DNA of 64,000 nt from Mycolicibacterium boenickei (GCF_010731295.1 NZ_AP022579.1:4836001-4900000); one strand, 5' to 3'; shown: positions 42,699-50,913, numbered from the stretch's first letter. Notes: generated from the sequence alone by a model not told the origin. Program-made: numbers and translations.

Positions 42699-43532
42699 TC
42701 AGGCGTTGATGATTGTCTCGGCGAATTCCGAAATGGTCTGGGGCGCCGCGAAATCGGCAAACCACACGTAGAAGCGTTCGACGCCCTGGGCCGACAGTCC
42801 GGCGAAATGGGCGGTGAGTTCGGCAGCGTCGCCGCACACCAGCCCGTCGCCGAGATGCCCGAACAGGCGGGTGCTGCGTTCGGTGACCGCGGATCGGTCG
42901 GCGTCACGGCCCACGAAACCGACCATCTGTTGTAGGGAGACCCGCGCCGAGCCCACCGTCGGCAGCAGTGCGGGAAGCCGATCGAGCTGATGGGAAGGAA
43001 TGTTCCACCAGTCGGCATGGGTGCGTACCAGCTCCATCATCCGCTTGCCGGTTCCGCCCAGTACCAACGGGATTCGATGGGCCGGCCGCGGTGTCTGTGC
43101 TCGTTCGCCGTCGCCCCAGTATTGCTGGAGCAGCTGCAGATTCTCGCCGAGCCTGCGCACCCGCGCGGCCGCGTCACCGGTCTCGATACCGAACCGCTCG
43201 AATTCCTGCGGCCACGACCCCGAGCCCAGTCCGAGTTCGAACCGGCCGCCGCTGGTCGCCGACAGCGTGACGGCCTGCTTGGCCAGCACCGCCGGATGAC
43301 GGAACGCGTCGCACAGCACCAGGTGACCGATCCGCAGGCGCTCGGTGCGGGCCGCCACCCACGTGGCGACGGTCATTGCCTCCCAGATGCTTTGGTGCGT
43401 GGCACCGGGTGCCTCCAAGTGGTCGATGAACGCGATGCCGTCGAATCCACTGGCTTCGGCCACCCGCGCCCGCTCGACGATGTCGTCGACGTCCAGCCGC
43501 ACCTGGGGCAGGAACAGGAACCACTCACTCAT
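42699..43532 (-). CDS. LLM-class flavin-dependent oxidoreductase
   Basis: The 277-residue protein is a luciferase-like TIM barrel. It has RARVAEASGFDGIAFIDHL near the N-terminus, TERLRIGHLVLCDAFRHPAVLAKQ (split by a loop), and GGRFELGLGSGSWPQEFERFG, all typical of the LLM family. Members use FMNH2 or F420; mycobacterial relatives are often F420-dependent, which I cannot confirm. The gene heads a two-gene minus-strand unit with the thioesterase. Its promoter carries the same GGTAACGTCATT sequence found before the amidohydrolase gene, so both are probably in the regulon of the divergent TetR. Confidence 0.88.
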   Translation of the reverse strand: MSEWFLFLPQVRLDVDDIVERARVAEASGFDGIAFIDHLEAPGATHQSIWEAMTVATWVAARTERLRIGHLVLCDAFRHPAVLAKQAVTLSATSGGRFELGLGSGSWPQEFERFGIETGDAAARVRRLGENLQLLQQYWGDGERAQTPRPAHRIPLVLGGTGKRMMELVRTHADWWNIPSHQLDRLPALLPTVGSARVSLQQMVGFVGRDADRSAVTERSTRLFGHLGDGLVCGDAAELTAHFAGLSAQGVERFYVWFADFAAPQTISEFAETIINA

Positions 43533-43578
43533 CGGTCCATCACAGTAATCACAAGCCGCCTATTGCTTCTACAAAAAC

Positions 43579-43590
43579 GGTAACGTCATT
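43579..43590. promoter_or_regulatory. Operator half copy GGTAACGTCATT in the LLM/TetR divergent promoter
   Basis: GGTAACGTCATT at 43579-43590 is identical over 12 bases to part of the palindrome at 44326-44342. It lies between the divergent LLM and TetR starts. The right arm is degenerate (CTCG in place of ACCA), which suggests weaker binding than at the downstream site. Confidence 0.7.
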
Positions 43591-43624
43591 CTCGCAAGTG
43601 CAGCATGACGGAGGTGATGACGCA

Positions 43625-44263
43625 ATGGCTAGGCCGGCCGAACGAACATCCGACGGCGCACGCGCCGAGCTGCAGGCGGACCGCGCCCGCCGGTTCATGA
43701 AATCCGCGCTCGCCATCCTGGGCGAGACCGGACGCACCGACTTCACCGTGCTGGAGGTCGTGGAACGCTCCAAGACCTCATTGAGGTCGTTCTACCAGCA
43801 CTTTTCCACCAAAGACGAGCTGCTGCTGGCGCTCATCGACAAGATCATGGCCGAGTCGACGCAGCGGTGGCGCTCAGATACCGACGGACTGCCCGGCCCC
43901 GAGGCGCTGCGGCTGCTGATCGAGCGCATCACCATCCCGGCATCGTCGAGCACCCAGGACAGCATCAACCGCGGCCTGACCTTCTACAACGATCATCTCG
44001 CCGAGTCGCTGCCGCGCGAGTACGCCCGGGTGCTGGCACCGTTGCACGAGCTCATCGGCGACATCCTGCGCCGCGGCATGGACTCGGGCGCCTTCCGGCC
44101 CGACATCGACATCCAGAGCACCGCGGCCCTGATCATGCAGTCGGTACTCGGTGCGATGCGCCTGCGCTCACTCGGGGTCGAACTCAACGGTGCACCCATC
44201 GACGGCCGGCACATCTACGAGTTCTGCGTGCGTGGCCTACTGCGCCCCGAATCCACCGCCTGA
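43625..44263 (+). CDS. TetR-family transcriptional regulator (catabolic island, second)
   Basis: The 212-residue protein has a TetR DNA-binding domain with TDFTVLEVVERSKTSLRSFYQHFSTKDELL. The recognition helix TSLRSFYQHF is of the KstR2-like and fatty-acid-related kind. The C-terminal domain has PREYARVLAPLHELIGDIL and MQSVLGAMRLRSLG. The ATG at 43625 follows GGAGGTGATGACGCA, a good ribosome site. It is divergent from the LLM-thioesterase unit and upstream of the amidohydrolase and acyl-CoA dehydrogenases. Both flanking promoters carry the GGTAACGTCATT sequence, so it probably controls both units. The ligand is likely an acyl-CoA intermediate, as for related regulators, but this is inferred. 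Confidence 0.9.
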   Translation: MARPAERTSDGARAELQADRARRFMKSALAILGETGRTDFTVLEVVERSKTSLRSFYQHFSTKDELLLALIDKIMAESTQRWRSDTDGLPGPEALRLLIERITIPASSSTQDSINRGLTFYNDHLAESLPREYARVLAPLHELIGDILRRGMDSGAFRPDIDIQSTAALIMQSVLGAMRLRSLGVELNGAPIDGRHIYEFCVRGLLRPESTA

Positions 44264-44325
44264 CCAGCACGTTCCCGAGTATTTGAGCGATCGCCCGAAT
44301 GGGCTCGTCCATGTCAGCCATCGCG

Positions 44326-44342
44326 TGGTAACGTCATTACCA
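44326..44342. promoter_or_regulatory. Palindromic TetR operator before the amidohydrolase gene
   Basis: TGGTAA (44326-44331), CGTCA spacer, TTACCA (44337-44342): a perfect six-base inverted repeat, 33 bases before the amidohydrolase ATG. Twelve bases are shared with 43579-43590. The repeated occurrence in two promoters next to one TetR gene is the basis for calling it that regulator's operator. Confidence 0.75.
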
Positions 44343-44375
44343 GTTTCGAAAACCAGACTCTTCCAGGAGGCGAAC

Positions 44376-45605
44376 ATGCCCTCACGCGAGCTTCCCTATC
44401 CGGTGTTCGACGCCGACAACCACTTCTATGAGCCGAAAGAAGCGCTCACCAAGTTCCTGCCCGACAATCGCAAAGGCGTCATCGACTACATCGATGTGCA
44501 CGGCCGCACGAAGATCGTGGTGCGCAACCAGATCAGCGATTACATCCCGAACCCCACGTTCGAGGTCGTCGCCCGGCCGGGCGCCCAGGAGGAGTACTTC
44601 CGTCACGGCAGCGGAGGCAAGAGCTACCGCGAAGTGATGGGCAAGCCGATGAAGGCGATCCCGGCATTCCGCAATCCCGAAGCGCGCCTTGAGGTTCTGG
44701 ACAGCCTCGGCCTTGACTACACGATCATGTTCCCGACGTTGGCCAGCCTGGTCGAGGAGCGGCTCAAGGACGATCCGGATCTGATCCTCGACATCATCCA
44801 TGCGCTCAACGAATGGATGTACGAGACTTGGCAATTCAACTACTCCGACCGCATCTTCTCCACCCCGGTCATCAATCTGGGTGTCGTCGACCGTGCACTG
44901 GAAGAGCTTGAGTGGTGCCTGGAGCGCGGGGCGAAGACCGTGCTGGTCCGTCCGGCGCCGGTGCCCGGCTACCGCGGCACCCGGTCACTGGGCTTCCCCG
45001 AGTTCGACCCGTTCTGGGACGCCTGCGTGAAAGCCGGTATCCCGGTGTGCATGCACGCCTCCGACAGCGGCTACGCGCAGTACCTCAACGACTGGGAGCC
45101 TGCCGACGAGTTCTTGCCGTTCAAGCCGACATCGTTCCGGATGGTCGCGATGGGCAAGCGCCCGATCGAGGACACCATGGCCGCGCTGGTCTGCCACGGT
45201 GCGCTGACCCGCAATCCCGATCTGCGGATCCTGTCGGTGGAGAACGGTGCCTCGTGGGTGCCCTACCTGTTCTACCAATTCAAGGACGTCTACTCGAAGA
45301 TGCCGCAGGAGTTCCCCGAGGACCCCATCGAGGCCTTCAAGCGGTGCGTGTACGTCGCCCCGTTCTGGGAGGACGACTTCAAGAAGATGGCCGACCTCTG
45401 CGGCATCGACCGCATCATCTTCGGATCCGACTGGCCGCACCCGGAGGGGCTGGCCGACCCGATCAAGCTGGTCGACGACCTGCAGGCTCACGGCCTTGAC
45501 CAAGACGGTGTCCGAAAGGTGATGGGCGGCAACCTGGTCGACCTGTTCAAGGTCGAGAACAAGAAGGTCTACCGTCCCGATGTCCCGGCACTCGTCCTGA
45601 ACTGA
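44376..45605 (+). CDS. Amidohydrolase family protein (COG2159-like)
   Basis: The 409-residue protein is a metal-dependent TIM-barrel hydrolase or decarboxylase. Metal ligands are in FDADNHFYE (residues 11-19), in PVCMHASDSGY, and in the C-terminal IIFGSDWPHPEG. COG2159 members in mycobacterial catabolic clusters hydrolyse or decarboxylate ring-derived acids. The ATG at 44376 follows AGGAGG with good spacing. It heads a three-gene unit with two acyl-CoA dehydrogenases, under the palindromic operator at 44326-44342. The substrate is unknown; the linkage suggests it acts on a free acid or a CoA ester formed by ring cleavage. Confidence 0.88.
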   Translation: MPSRELPYPVFDADNHFYEPKEALTKFLPDNRKGVIDYIDVHGRTKIVVRNQISDYIPNPTFEVVARPGAQEEYFRHGSGGKSYREVMGKPMKAIPAFRNPEARLEVLDSLGLDYTIMFPTLASLVEERLKDDPDLILDIIHALNEWMYETWQFNYSDRIFSTPVINLGVVDRALEELEWCLERGAKTVLVRPAPVPGYRGTRSLGFPEFDPFWDACVKAGIPVCMHASDSGYAQYLNDWEPADEFLPFKPTSFRMVAMGKRPIEDTMAALVCHGALTRNPDLRILSVENGASWVPYLFYQFKDVYSKMPQEFPEDPIEAFKRCVYVAPFWEDDFKKMADLCGIDRIIFGSDWPHPEGLADPIKLVDDLQAHGLDQDGVRKVMGGNLVDLFKVENKKVYRPDVPALVLN

Positions 45606-45643
45606 TCTAGTCCTCCTCACACACAAGAAGCTGGGCCGACTCC

Positions 45644-46804
45644 ATGACCGACGTGGCAAATCCCGAACAGATGCTGTTCACCTCCACCGCGCAGGCCTTC
45701 CTGGAAAAGGAAGTGCCGCTGACCCGGGTGCGTCAACTGCACGCCGAGGGCAACTCGTTCGACCCTCGATGGTGGGGCCGTGCGGCGGAATTGGGGTGGG
45801 CCGGCCTTCTGGTGCCCGAGGAACTGGGTGGCGGCAGCCCGTCAGGGGACGGCGTGACCGACCTGGCCCTGCTCGCCGAGCAGGCCGGGCGGACGGTGGC
45901 TCCGGGTCCACTGCACCCGGTCAGCATCGTGCTGGCTGGTCTGGTCGAAGCACCCGGCGGCCACGAGGAATTGATCGAGGCCCTGGTGTCCGGCCAGACC
46001 GTGGCGTCCTGGGCGGCCTACGAGCCGAACCGACCGTTCGGAGCCCTGCAGTCCGCCACCGGCGTCGGCACCACAGCCACCCGCACCGACTCGGGCTACC
46101 GGATCGACGGCGTCAAGGACCGGGTCGAAGCCGGCGAGCAGAGTGGTGCGGTGCTGGTGGTGGCCGTCTGCGACGGCGCGATCAGGCAGTTCGTGGTGCC
46201 CACCGACGTCGCCGGGGTGACGGTCATCCCGCAGAACTCGGTGGACCTGGTCAAGCGTTACGCCCGAGTGCAATTCGACGGGGTCGAGGTCGGCGAATCC
46301 GCCGCGGTGGGGTCCGCCGAGCAGACCCCGGCCATCATCGAACGCCAGCGCCAGGTGGCTCTGGTGCTGCAGTGCGCCGAGGTCGTCGGGATCCTCGACA
46401 CAGTGCTCACGATGACCAATCAGTGGCTCGTCGACCGTCACAGTTTCGGCCGCCCGTTGGCGTCCTACCAGGCCCTCAAGCATCGCGCCGCCGACATGAA
46501 GATGTGGTTCGAGGCCGCGCGGGCCACCACCGCCGGGGCAGTCGCCGCGGTGTCGGAACGCTCGCCGGACGCAGCCAAGCTCGTCAGCGTCGCGAAAGCC
46601 TATGTGGCAGAACGTGCTCCCGTGATGCTGCAGGACTGCGTGCAGTTGCACGGCGGCATCGGCGTGACCTGGGAGCACGACCTGCATCTGTACCTGCGCA
46701 GGGTCGCCCTGTACCGGGCGCTCTACGGGTCACCCGAAGACCACCACCGCGCGGTGTACGCACTGAGCCGCAAGACCGACGCAGCCGAGGAGATCGGGGC
46801 ATGA
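45644..46804 (+). CDS. Acyl-CoA dehydrogenase, subunit-like (FadE-type, divergent)
   Basis: The 386-residue acyl-CoA dehydrogenase has the usual helical N-domain (AQAFLEKEVPLTRVRQLHAEG, WWGRAAELGWAGLLVPEELGGG), a beta middle domain, and a C-domain (RQVALVLQCAEVVGILDTVL, FGRPLASYQALKHRAADMK, QLHGGIGVTWEHDLHLYLRR). It is one of an adjacent pair. Paired FadE genes in mycobacterial steroid pathways form heterotetramers in which one subunit lacks full catalytic machinery, so the same is plausible here. It overlaps the second dehydrogenase start by four bases, which supports complex formation. The chain or ring substrate is unknown. Confidence 0.9.
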   Translation: MTDVANPEQMLFTSTAQAFLEKEVPLTRVRQLHAEGNSFDPRWWGRAAELGWAGLLVPEELGGGSPSGDGVTDLALLAEQAGRTVAPGPLHPVSIVLAGLVEAPGGHEELIEALVSGQTVASWAAYEPNRPFGALQSATGVGTTATRTDSGYRIDGVKDRVEAGEQSGAVLVVAVCDGAIRQFVVPTDVAGVTVIPQNSVDLVKRYARVQFDGVEVGESAAVGSAEQTPAIIERQRQVALVLQCAEVVGILDTVLTMTNQWLVDRHSFGRPLASYQALKHRAADMKMWFEAARATTAGAVAAVSERSPDAAKLVSVAKAYVAERAPVMLQDCVQLHGGIGVTWEHDLHLYLRRVALYRALYGSPEDHHRAVYALSRKTDAAEEIGA

Positions 46805-48066
46805 CCGACACCGTGAGCACCGCCGCCACCACCGAATCGGTCGAAGAGTTCGCGCTGCGCGCCCGGGCCTGGCTGGCCGAGAACATGCCGTCGATCGATC
46901 CGGACAATCCCCCGTTCTCGGTGCGCGCCGAAGCCGAATCCTGGGAGCGCGCAAAGGAACTGCAGAAGCGACTCCACGAAGGCGGATTCGCCGGTATCTG
47001 CTTCCCCCGCGAGTACGGCGGCCTGGGCCTCGACTACGCGTACCAGAAAGCGTTCAACGACGAGTGCGTCTCCTACGAGATGCCGTTGATCCTCAACACC
47101 CCGTCGTTCACCATCTGCGGCGCGACGATTCTCGACATGGGTAGCGAAGATCAGAAGCGCGAACGCATTTCGGCTGCGATTCGCGGCGACGAGGTGCTCT
47201 GCCAGTTGCTGTCCGAGCCCAGCGGCGGGTCGGACCTGGCCGGGGTGATCACCCGCGCCGAGTTGCACGGCGACAAGTGGATCATCAACGGCGCCAAGAC
47301 CTGGAGCACCAGCGCGTTCGCTGCCGACTACGGGTTGATGCTGGCCCGCACCGACTGGACCGTGCCCAAACACGAGGGCCTGACCATGTTCCTGGTGCCG
47401 CTGAACGCACCCGGAATCACGATGCGCCGCATCACCGAGGTCAACGGCAACGAAGAGTTCTGCGAAGAGTTCTTCGACAACTTGGAACTTCCCGCGGACG
47501 CCGTCGTGGGCGAGGTCAACGACGGCTGGACGGTCGCCTCCCGCCAGCTGCACCACGAACGTCGCGCTGTCGGTGGCGGTTCCGAGTTCGCCAGCGGCAC
47601 CGGGGCCGAGAACGCCAACGAGATGCCGCCCGACCACGTCGGGCTGGCCGAGGCCACCGGCCAGGGCGACGACGCGCGCGTGCAGGATCTGGCGGGACGC
47701 GCCCTGGTGCGACGTATCGTCAAGAAGCAGCTCATCGACCACGTGGGCAAGGCGATCGAAAACGGTTCGCTGCCACCCAATGCGGGCACCTTGATCCGGC
47801 TGTTCCACGCCGAGACCACCGAGCTCGAAGTGGACACCGCGCTGGCGATCGCAGGCACGGCCGGTGTGATCGACGAAGGCAGCGCCGACGCCCCCGGGCT
47901 CCTCGACATCGGCGTGCGGTATCTGTCCCGCCAGACCGGGTCGTTGGGCGGCGGCAGTTCGGAGATGGCGCGCAACGTGATCGGCGAGCGGATCCTCGGC
48001 TTCCCGCGCGAGCACGCGGCCGACCGCGGGGTGCCGTTCAATCAGGTCAAGCGCAACAAGAGCTGA
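46801..48066 (+). CDS. Acyl-CoA dehydrogenase (second of pair)
   Basis: The 421-residue protein is a full-length acyl-CoA dehydrogenase. It has GFAGICFPREYGGLG in the N-domain, CQLLSEPSGGSDLAGVITRAE and GAKTWSTSAFAADYGL for FAD and substrate contacts, and a C-domain ending in LGGGSSEMARNVIGERILG, where the GGGSSEMARN segment includes the usual FAD-binding loop. Together with the preceding dehydrogenase it may form a heteromeric enzyme. It closes the catabolic island. The radical SAM gene converges on it from the other side after 14 bases. Confidence 0.92.
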   Translation: MTDTVSTAATTESVEEFALRARAWLAENMPSIDPDNPPFSVRAEAESWERAKELQKRLHEGGFAGICFPREYGGLGLDYAYQKAFNDECVSYEMPLILNTPSFTICGATILDMGSEDQKRERISAAIRGDEVLCQLLSEPSGGSDLAGVITRAELHGDKWIINGAKTWSTSAFAADYGLMLARTDWTVPKHEGLTMFLVPLNAPGITMRRITEVNGNEEFCEEFFDNLELPADAVVGEVNDGWTVASRQLHHERRAVGGGSEFASGTGAENANEMPPDHVGLAEATGQGDDARVQDLAGRALVRRIVKKQLIDHVGKAIENGSLPPNAGTLIRLFHAETTELEVDTALAIAGTAGVIDEGSADAPGLLDIGVRYLSRQTGSLGGGSSEMARNVIGERILGFPREHAADRGVPFNQVKRNKS

Positions 48067-48080
48067 CCGCCGTTCGACGG

Positions 48081-49094
48081 TCAGAACAGCGTCGGCTGCG
48101 CGGCCGCCGGTGCCGCGGCGGTCTCCGCCGCCACCGGCACCATCCGTGCCTGACGTGCCAGCCCGTGTCGGGCCACCAACGGCGTGACGCGCGCCCGCAA
48201 CATGTCGCGGTAATCGGCGGGCAGGTACGCCCCGCGCCGATACAGCCTTTGGTAGTCACCGACCAGATCAGGACGCGTGCGTCCCAGCCAGTCCATGAAC
48301 CAGCCGCGGGTGGAACCGCGCAGATGCAGACCGAACACCGTCACCCCGTTCGCGCCGGCCGCCGCGATCCGGCCGAGCAACGTGTCGAGATGCTCGACGG
48401 AATCGGTCAGATGCGGCAGCACCGGGGCCACCATGACGTGACAGTCCAGGCCCGCAGCGCGGATGGCCGAGATCAGGCCGAGGCGGGCCTGCGGCGAGGG
48501 CGTCCCCGGTTCGACCTCGCGGTGCAGATCGTCGTCGCCGACCGCCAGTGACACCGCGACGCTGACCGGCACATGGTTGGATGCGTCGGCGATCAGCCCG
48601 AGATCGCGGCGCAGCAGCGTGCCCTTGGTGAGGATCGAAAACGGCGTACCGGAGCCCGCCAGCGCCCCGATGATCCCCGGCATCAGCGCATACCTGCCCT
48701 CGGCCCGCTGATAGGGATCCGTGTTGGTGCCCAGCGCGACGGTCTCCCGGGTCCACGACGGGCGGCGCAGTTCCCGGCGCAGCACTTCGGCGACGTTTGT
48801 CTTGACCACCACCTGCGTGTCGAAGTCCGCCCCGGAGTCGAGATCGAGGTACTCGTGGGTGGGCCGGGCGAAGCAGTAGCGGCACGCGTGACTACAGCCG
48901 CGATAGCCGTTGACCGTGAAGCGGAACGGCAGCGCGGACGCCGCAGGCACCTTGTTGAGGGCCGACTTGCACAGCACCTCGTGGAAGGTCATCCCCTCGA
49001 ACTGCGGCGAGCGGACGCTCCGTACGAAACCGACCCGCTGCAAACCGGGCAATGCACCGTCGTCGACCCCGACGGCCTGTCCATCCCAGCGCAC
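48081..49094 (-). CDS. Radical SAM protein, SplB-like (Rv2578c-type), LexA-regulated
   Basis: The 337-residue protein has the radical SAM cluster motif CSHACRYCF, with Cys67, Cys71 and Cys74 (CxxxCxxC), and an N-terminal FHEVLCKSALNKVP. The overall pattern is the SplB-like Rv2578c family (COG1533). The TNTDPYQRAEGRYALMPGI segment is typical of this group. SplB itself repairs spore photoproduct; a DNA-repair-type role for the mycobacterial form is suggested by its regulation rather than shown. A perfect LexA box (49102-49117) lies eight bases upstream of the start, and M. tuberculosis Rv2578c is, as I recall, in the LexA regulon. The start chosen is ATG 49094. Confidence 0.92.
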   Translation of the reverse strand: MRWDGQAVGVDDGALPGLQRVGFVRSVRSPQFEGMTFHEVLCKSALNKVPAASALPFRFTVNGYRGCSHACRYCFARPTHEYLDLDSGADFDTQVVVKTNVAEVLRRELRRPSWTRETVALGTNTDPYQRAEGRYALMPGIIGALAGSGTPFSILTKGTLLRRDLGLIADASNHVPVSVAVSLAVGDDDLHREVEPGTPSPQARLGLISAIRAAGLDCHVMVAPVLPHLTDSVEHLDTLLGRIAAAGANGVTVFGLHLRGSTRGWFMDWLGRTRPDLVGDYQRLYRRGAYLPADYRDMLRARVTPLVARHGLARQARMVPVAAETAAAPAAAQPTLF

Positions 49095-49101
49095 ATCTCA
49101 A

Positions 49102-49117
49102 TCGAACATCCGTTCGA
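49102..49117. promoter_or_regulatory. Perfect mycobacterial SOS box (LexA operator)
   Basis: TCGAACATCCGTTCGA at 49102-49117 matches the mycobacterial/Gram-positive LexA consensus TCGAAC-N4-GTTCGA at every defined position; flanking A and T extend the arms to seven bases (49101-49118). It lies eight bases upstream of the radical SAM start and 115 bases upstream of the divergent hydrolase start, so it should control the former and could influence the latter. Confidence 0.92.
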
Positions 49118-49232
49118 TCATGATGTCAAGGTAATTCCACCCGTGTCGGGATTTCCGGTCCGTGCGAGGAACACCGTCCACCCCGGGCGGGTTCGTAGCA
49201 GTGAGACGACGAACGATTGGACCTGCGCCAGA

Positions 49233-50051
49233 ATGACATTCACACAACCGAAACCCAGCATGGTCGAGTACCACCGGGGCGGGACGACCCTGAGCCACCG
49301 GGTCCGCGCCGGCACCGGCACTCCCCTGGTACTCACCCCAGGCGTCATGGCCGATGCGGCGACCTGGCAAGAGGTGGCCGACGCCATCGAGCTACCCAAT
49401 CCCGTGATCACCCTCAACCGCCGCGGCCGGATCCCGAGTGGTCCCGTGGGCGCGGACTATTCGGCGGGCGTCGAGATCGCCGACCTACGACACGTCCTCG
49501 ACGAGCTCGGCACCGCCCACCTGTTCGGGTGGAGCTACGGGGCACTCATCGCACTGGACGCCGCGGTCGACAACACCCACGTCCGTTCGGTGACCGCCTA
49601 CGAACCGGTCAGCCGCCCCTTCGCCCCGGCGGTGGTCCCGGCGCTTCGCGACGCCATCGCCGCAGGCGACCTCGACCGGGCCGCCTCCCTGGTCAACACC
49701 GAGGTCTCCGGATTCTCCGCGGAATACGTCGCCGACCTGCGCCGCAGCCCGGCGTGGCCGGTGTTGCGCCCACTCGCCGCCCCGTTGGCCGACGAGCTCG
49801 CCGCGATCAATGCGCACGAACCAGCGTTCGACGGATATCGACACCTCGATATCCCGGTGACACTCATCCTCGGCACCCTGAACGAGAACCGGGCACCGTA
49901 CGGCGCCGCCTTTGCCCCGTTCGCGGCCGCGCTGCCTCAGGCGAATCTGGTCCGACTGGCAGGCCAGGGCCATCTCGCGCATGTCGAGGCGCCGGCCGAT
50001 CTGGCTCGGGCCATCACGAGCGCCGTGCGCAGGGCCGAGTCGGACAGATAA
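49233..50051 (+). CDS. Alpha/beta hydrolase
   Basis: The 272-residue protein is a small alpha/beta-fold hydrolase. The nucleophile Ser101 is in the elbow FGWSYGA, with AGTGTPLVLTPGVMADAATW as the oxyanion-hole strand and LAGQGHLAHVEAP carrying the catalytic His. GTLNENRAPYG precedes the acidic residue. It is not a haloalkane dehalogenase: that family has Asp at the nucleophile, so this is not an equivalent of Rv2579 (linB), which holds the corresponding position in M. tuberculosis. It is divergent from the LexA-controlled radical SAM gene. The ATG at 49233 is used; ATG 49260 is an alternative. Confidence 0.85.
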   Translation: MTFTQPKPSMVEYHRGGTTLSHRVRAGTGTPLVLTPGVMADAATWQEVADAIELPNPVITLNRRGRIPSGPVGADYSAGVEIADLRHVLDELGTAHLFGWSYGALIALDAAVDNTHVRSVTAYEPVSRPFAPAVVPALRDAIAAGDLDRAASLVNTEVSGFSAEYVADLRRSPAWPVLRPLAAPLADELAAINAHEPAFDGYRHLDIPVTLILGTLNENRAPYGAAFAPFAAALPQANLVRLAGQGHLAHVEAPADLARAITSAVRRAESDR

Positions 50052-50058
50052 GACTGGT

Positions 50059-50094
50059 GCGCCGATGCCGCGGTTTCGGGTACGGCATCGGCGC
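50059..50094. terminator. Hairpin terminator after the alpha/beta hydrolase gene
   Basis: GCGCCGATGCCG (50059-50070) and CGGCATCGGCGC (50083-50094) form a perfect 12-base stem with a 12-base loop, eight bases after the hydrolase stop. There is no U-tract, as is common in mycobacteria. Confidence 0.75.
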
Positions 50095-50152
50095 GCGCCG
50101 TGGGCGCTTGCCCAGTCAATCGCATTTCGGGCCGGCAAGGGAACCGCCCGTC

Positions 50153-50239
50153 GTGCACTTCTTTATCGAACAACAGTTCGACCGTGCCGTCAAGGCTGAT
50201 CCCAACCCGTGGGAACTCGGGTACGGACCTAAAGACTGA
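50153..50239 (+). other. Possible very short ORF (28 codons), uncertain
   Basis: From GTG 50153 the frame reads 28 codons, including FFIEQQFDRAVKADPNPWELG, to TGA at 50237-50239. The composition is more protein-like than the surrounding shadows, with two Trp/Tyr-bearing conserved-looking turns, and the frame upstream has no good start. It might be a micro-protein or the remnant of a larger gene's C-terminus. It lies downstream of the hydrolase terminator and against the secreted-protein gene. I cannot support a function and give it low confidence. Confidence 0.2.
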
Positions 50240-50242
50240 CCG

Positions 50243-50677
50243 CTACCACTGGCCGAGCTGGCAGCGCGGGCTGTACGGATGATCGTTCTGGACGGCGATC
50301 TGACCGTCGACGGCGATCTCGCAGTGCGCGTTGGGCTCGGCCCGGCCACCGTGCGTGGTGCTCGCGACGGTGAAGATGGCCCACTGCGGATCGGCGAGCG
50401 TGGTTTCGAACACCCACGGCGCGTCAGGACCGACGTTGACCGTCGCCTTCTGCAGGTACTTGTACGCGTCCGCGTTGTAGGCGTCTTTACTCGCAGGCTG
50501 CGTCGTCAGGTAGTAGAGGTCGAACTCGTAGGGTGCGCCAGAGGTGAGCGTGTACTTGACCTTGTGGCCCTGGGCGTCCGGTTCCGCATACGACGTTGCG
50601 TTGGAGACCGCCATACCCGCAGCTGCCAGAACCAGCGCCGCACCGACCGTGGTTGTCGCTTTTCGCATGTTCCTCAT
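50243..50677 (-). CDS. Secreted protein, MmpS-like C-terminal fold (Rv2576c-like)
   Basis: The protein has about 144 residues from ATG 50677. It has a cleavable or anchoring N-terminal hydrophobic segment (TTTVGAALVLAAAGMAVSNATSYA, residues about 5-28). The mature part is beta-rich, with YEFDLYYLT in one strand, WAIFTVASTT, and a Cys pair (HCEIAVDGQIAV and SPRCQLGQW) that would form a disulfide. The spacing resembles MmpS accessory proteins, though it is not adjacent to an MmpL. It corresponds by position to Rv2576c. The function is unknown. A second ATG at 50668 is close to a GAGGAA and may also be used. Confidence 0.75.
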   Translation of the reverse strand: MRNMRKATTTVGAALVLAAAGMAVSNATSYAEPDAQGHKVKYTLTSGAPYEFDLYYLTTQPASKDAYNADAYKYLQKATVNVGPDAPWVFETTLADPQWAIFTVASTTHGGRAEPNAHCEIAVDGQIAVQNDHPYSPRCQLGQW

Positions 50678-50777
50678 ATCGACGCAGGCTACCGCCTTGT
50701 TACAGGTGCGACGAATGGGTGTCGCGGCGTCTCGCCAACGGCAAACCAACTCGGTCTAGCTTGAGGTTAATTTGTTT

Positions 50778-50803
50778 GTCACACACAGACATTTCCCAGT
50801 AAC
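50778..50803. promoter_or_regulatory. Tentative GlnR-type site in the urtA promoter
   Basis: GTCAC at 50778-50782 and GTAAC at 50799-50803 are the two GTNAC-like half-sites that I can find upstream of urtA, with start-to-start distance 21 where GlnR boxes usually show 22. TTAAT and ACATT motifs fall on the same 11-base period. Nitrogen control of urea uptake by GlnR is known in actinobacteria, but the match here is weak. Confidence 0.35.
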
Positions 50804-50913
50804 AGCGGCGCTCTAACGTCCCGATTCGACGCCCGCACAGGGCGTTTAACCTCTTGCACCGCCGCTGACACCGATCGGCCGAGAAGCGCTGCAATTCAAG
50901 GGAAAGGTCGCCA

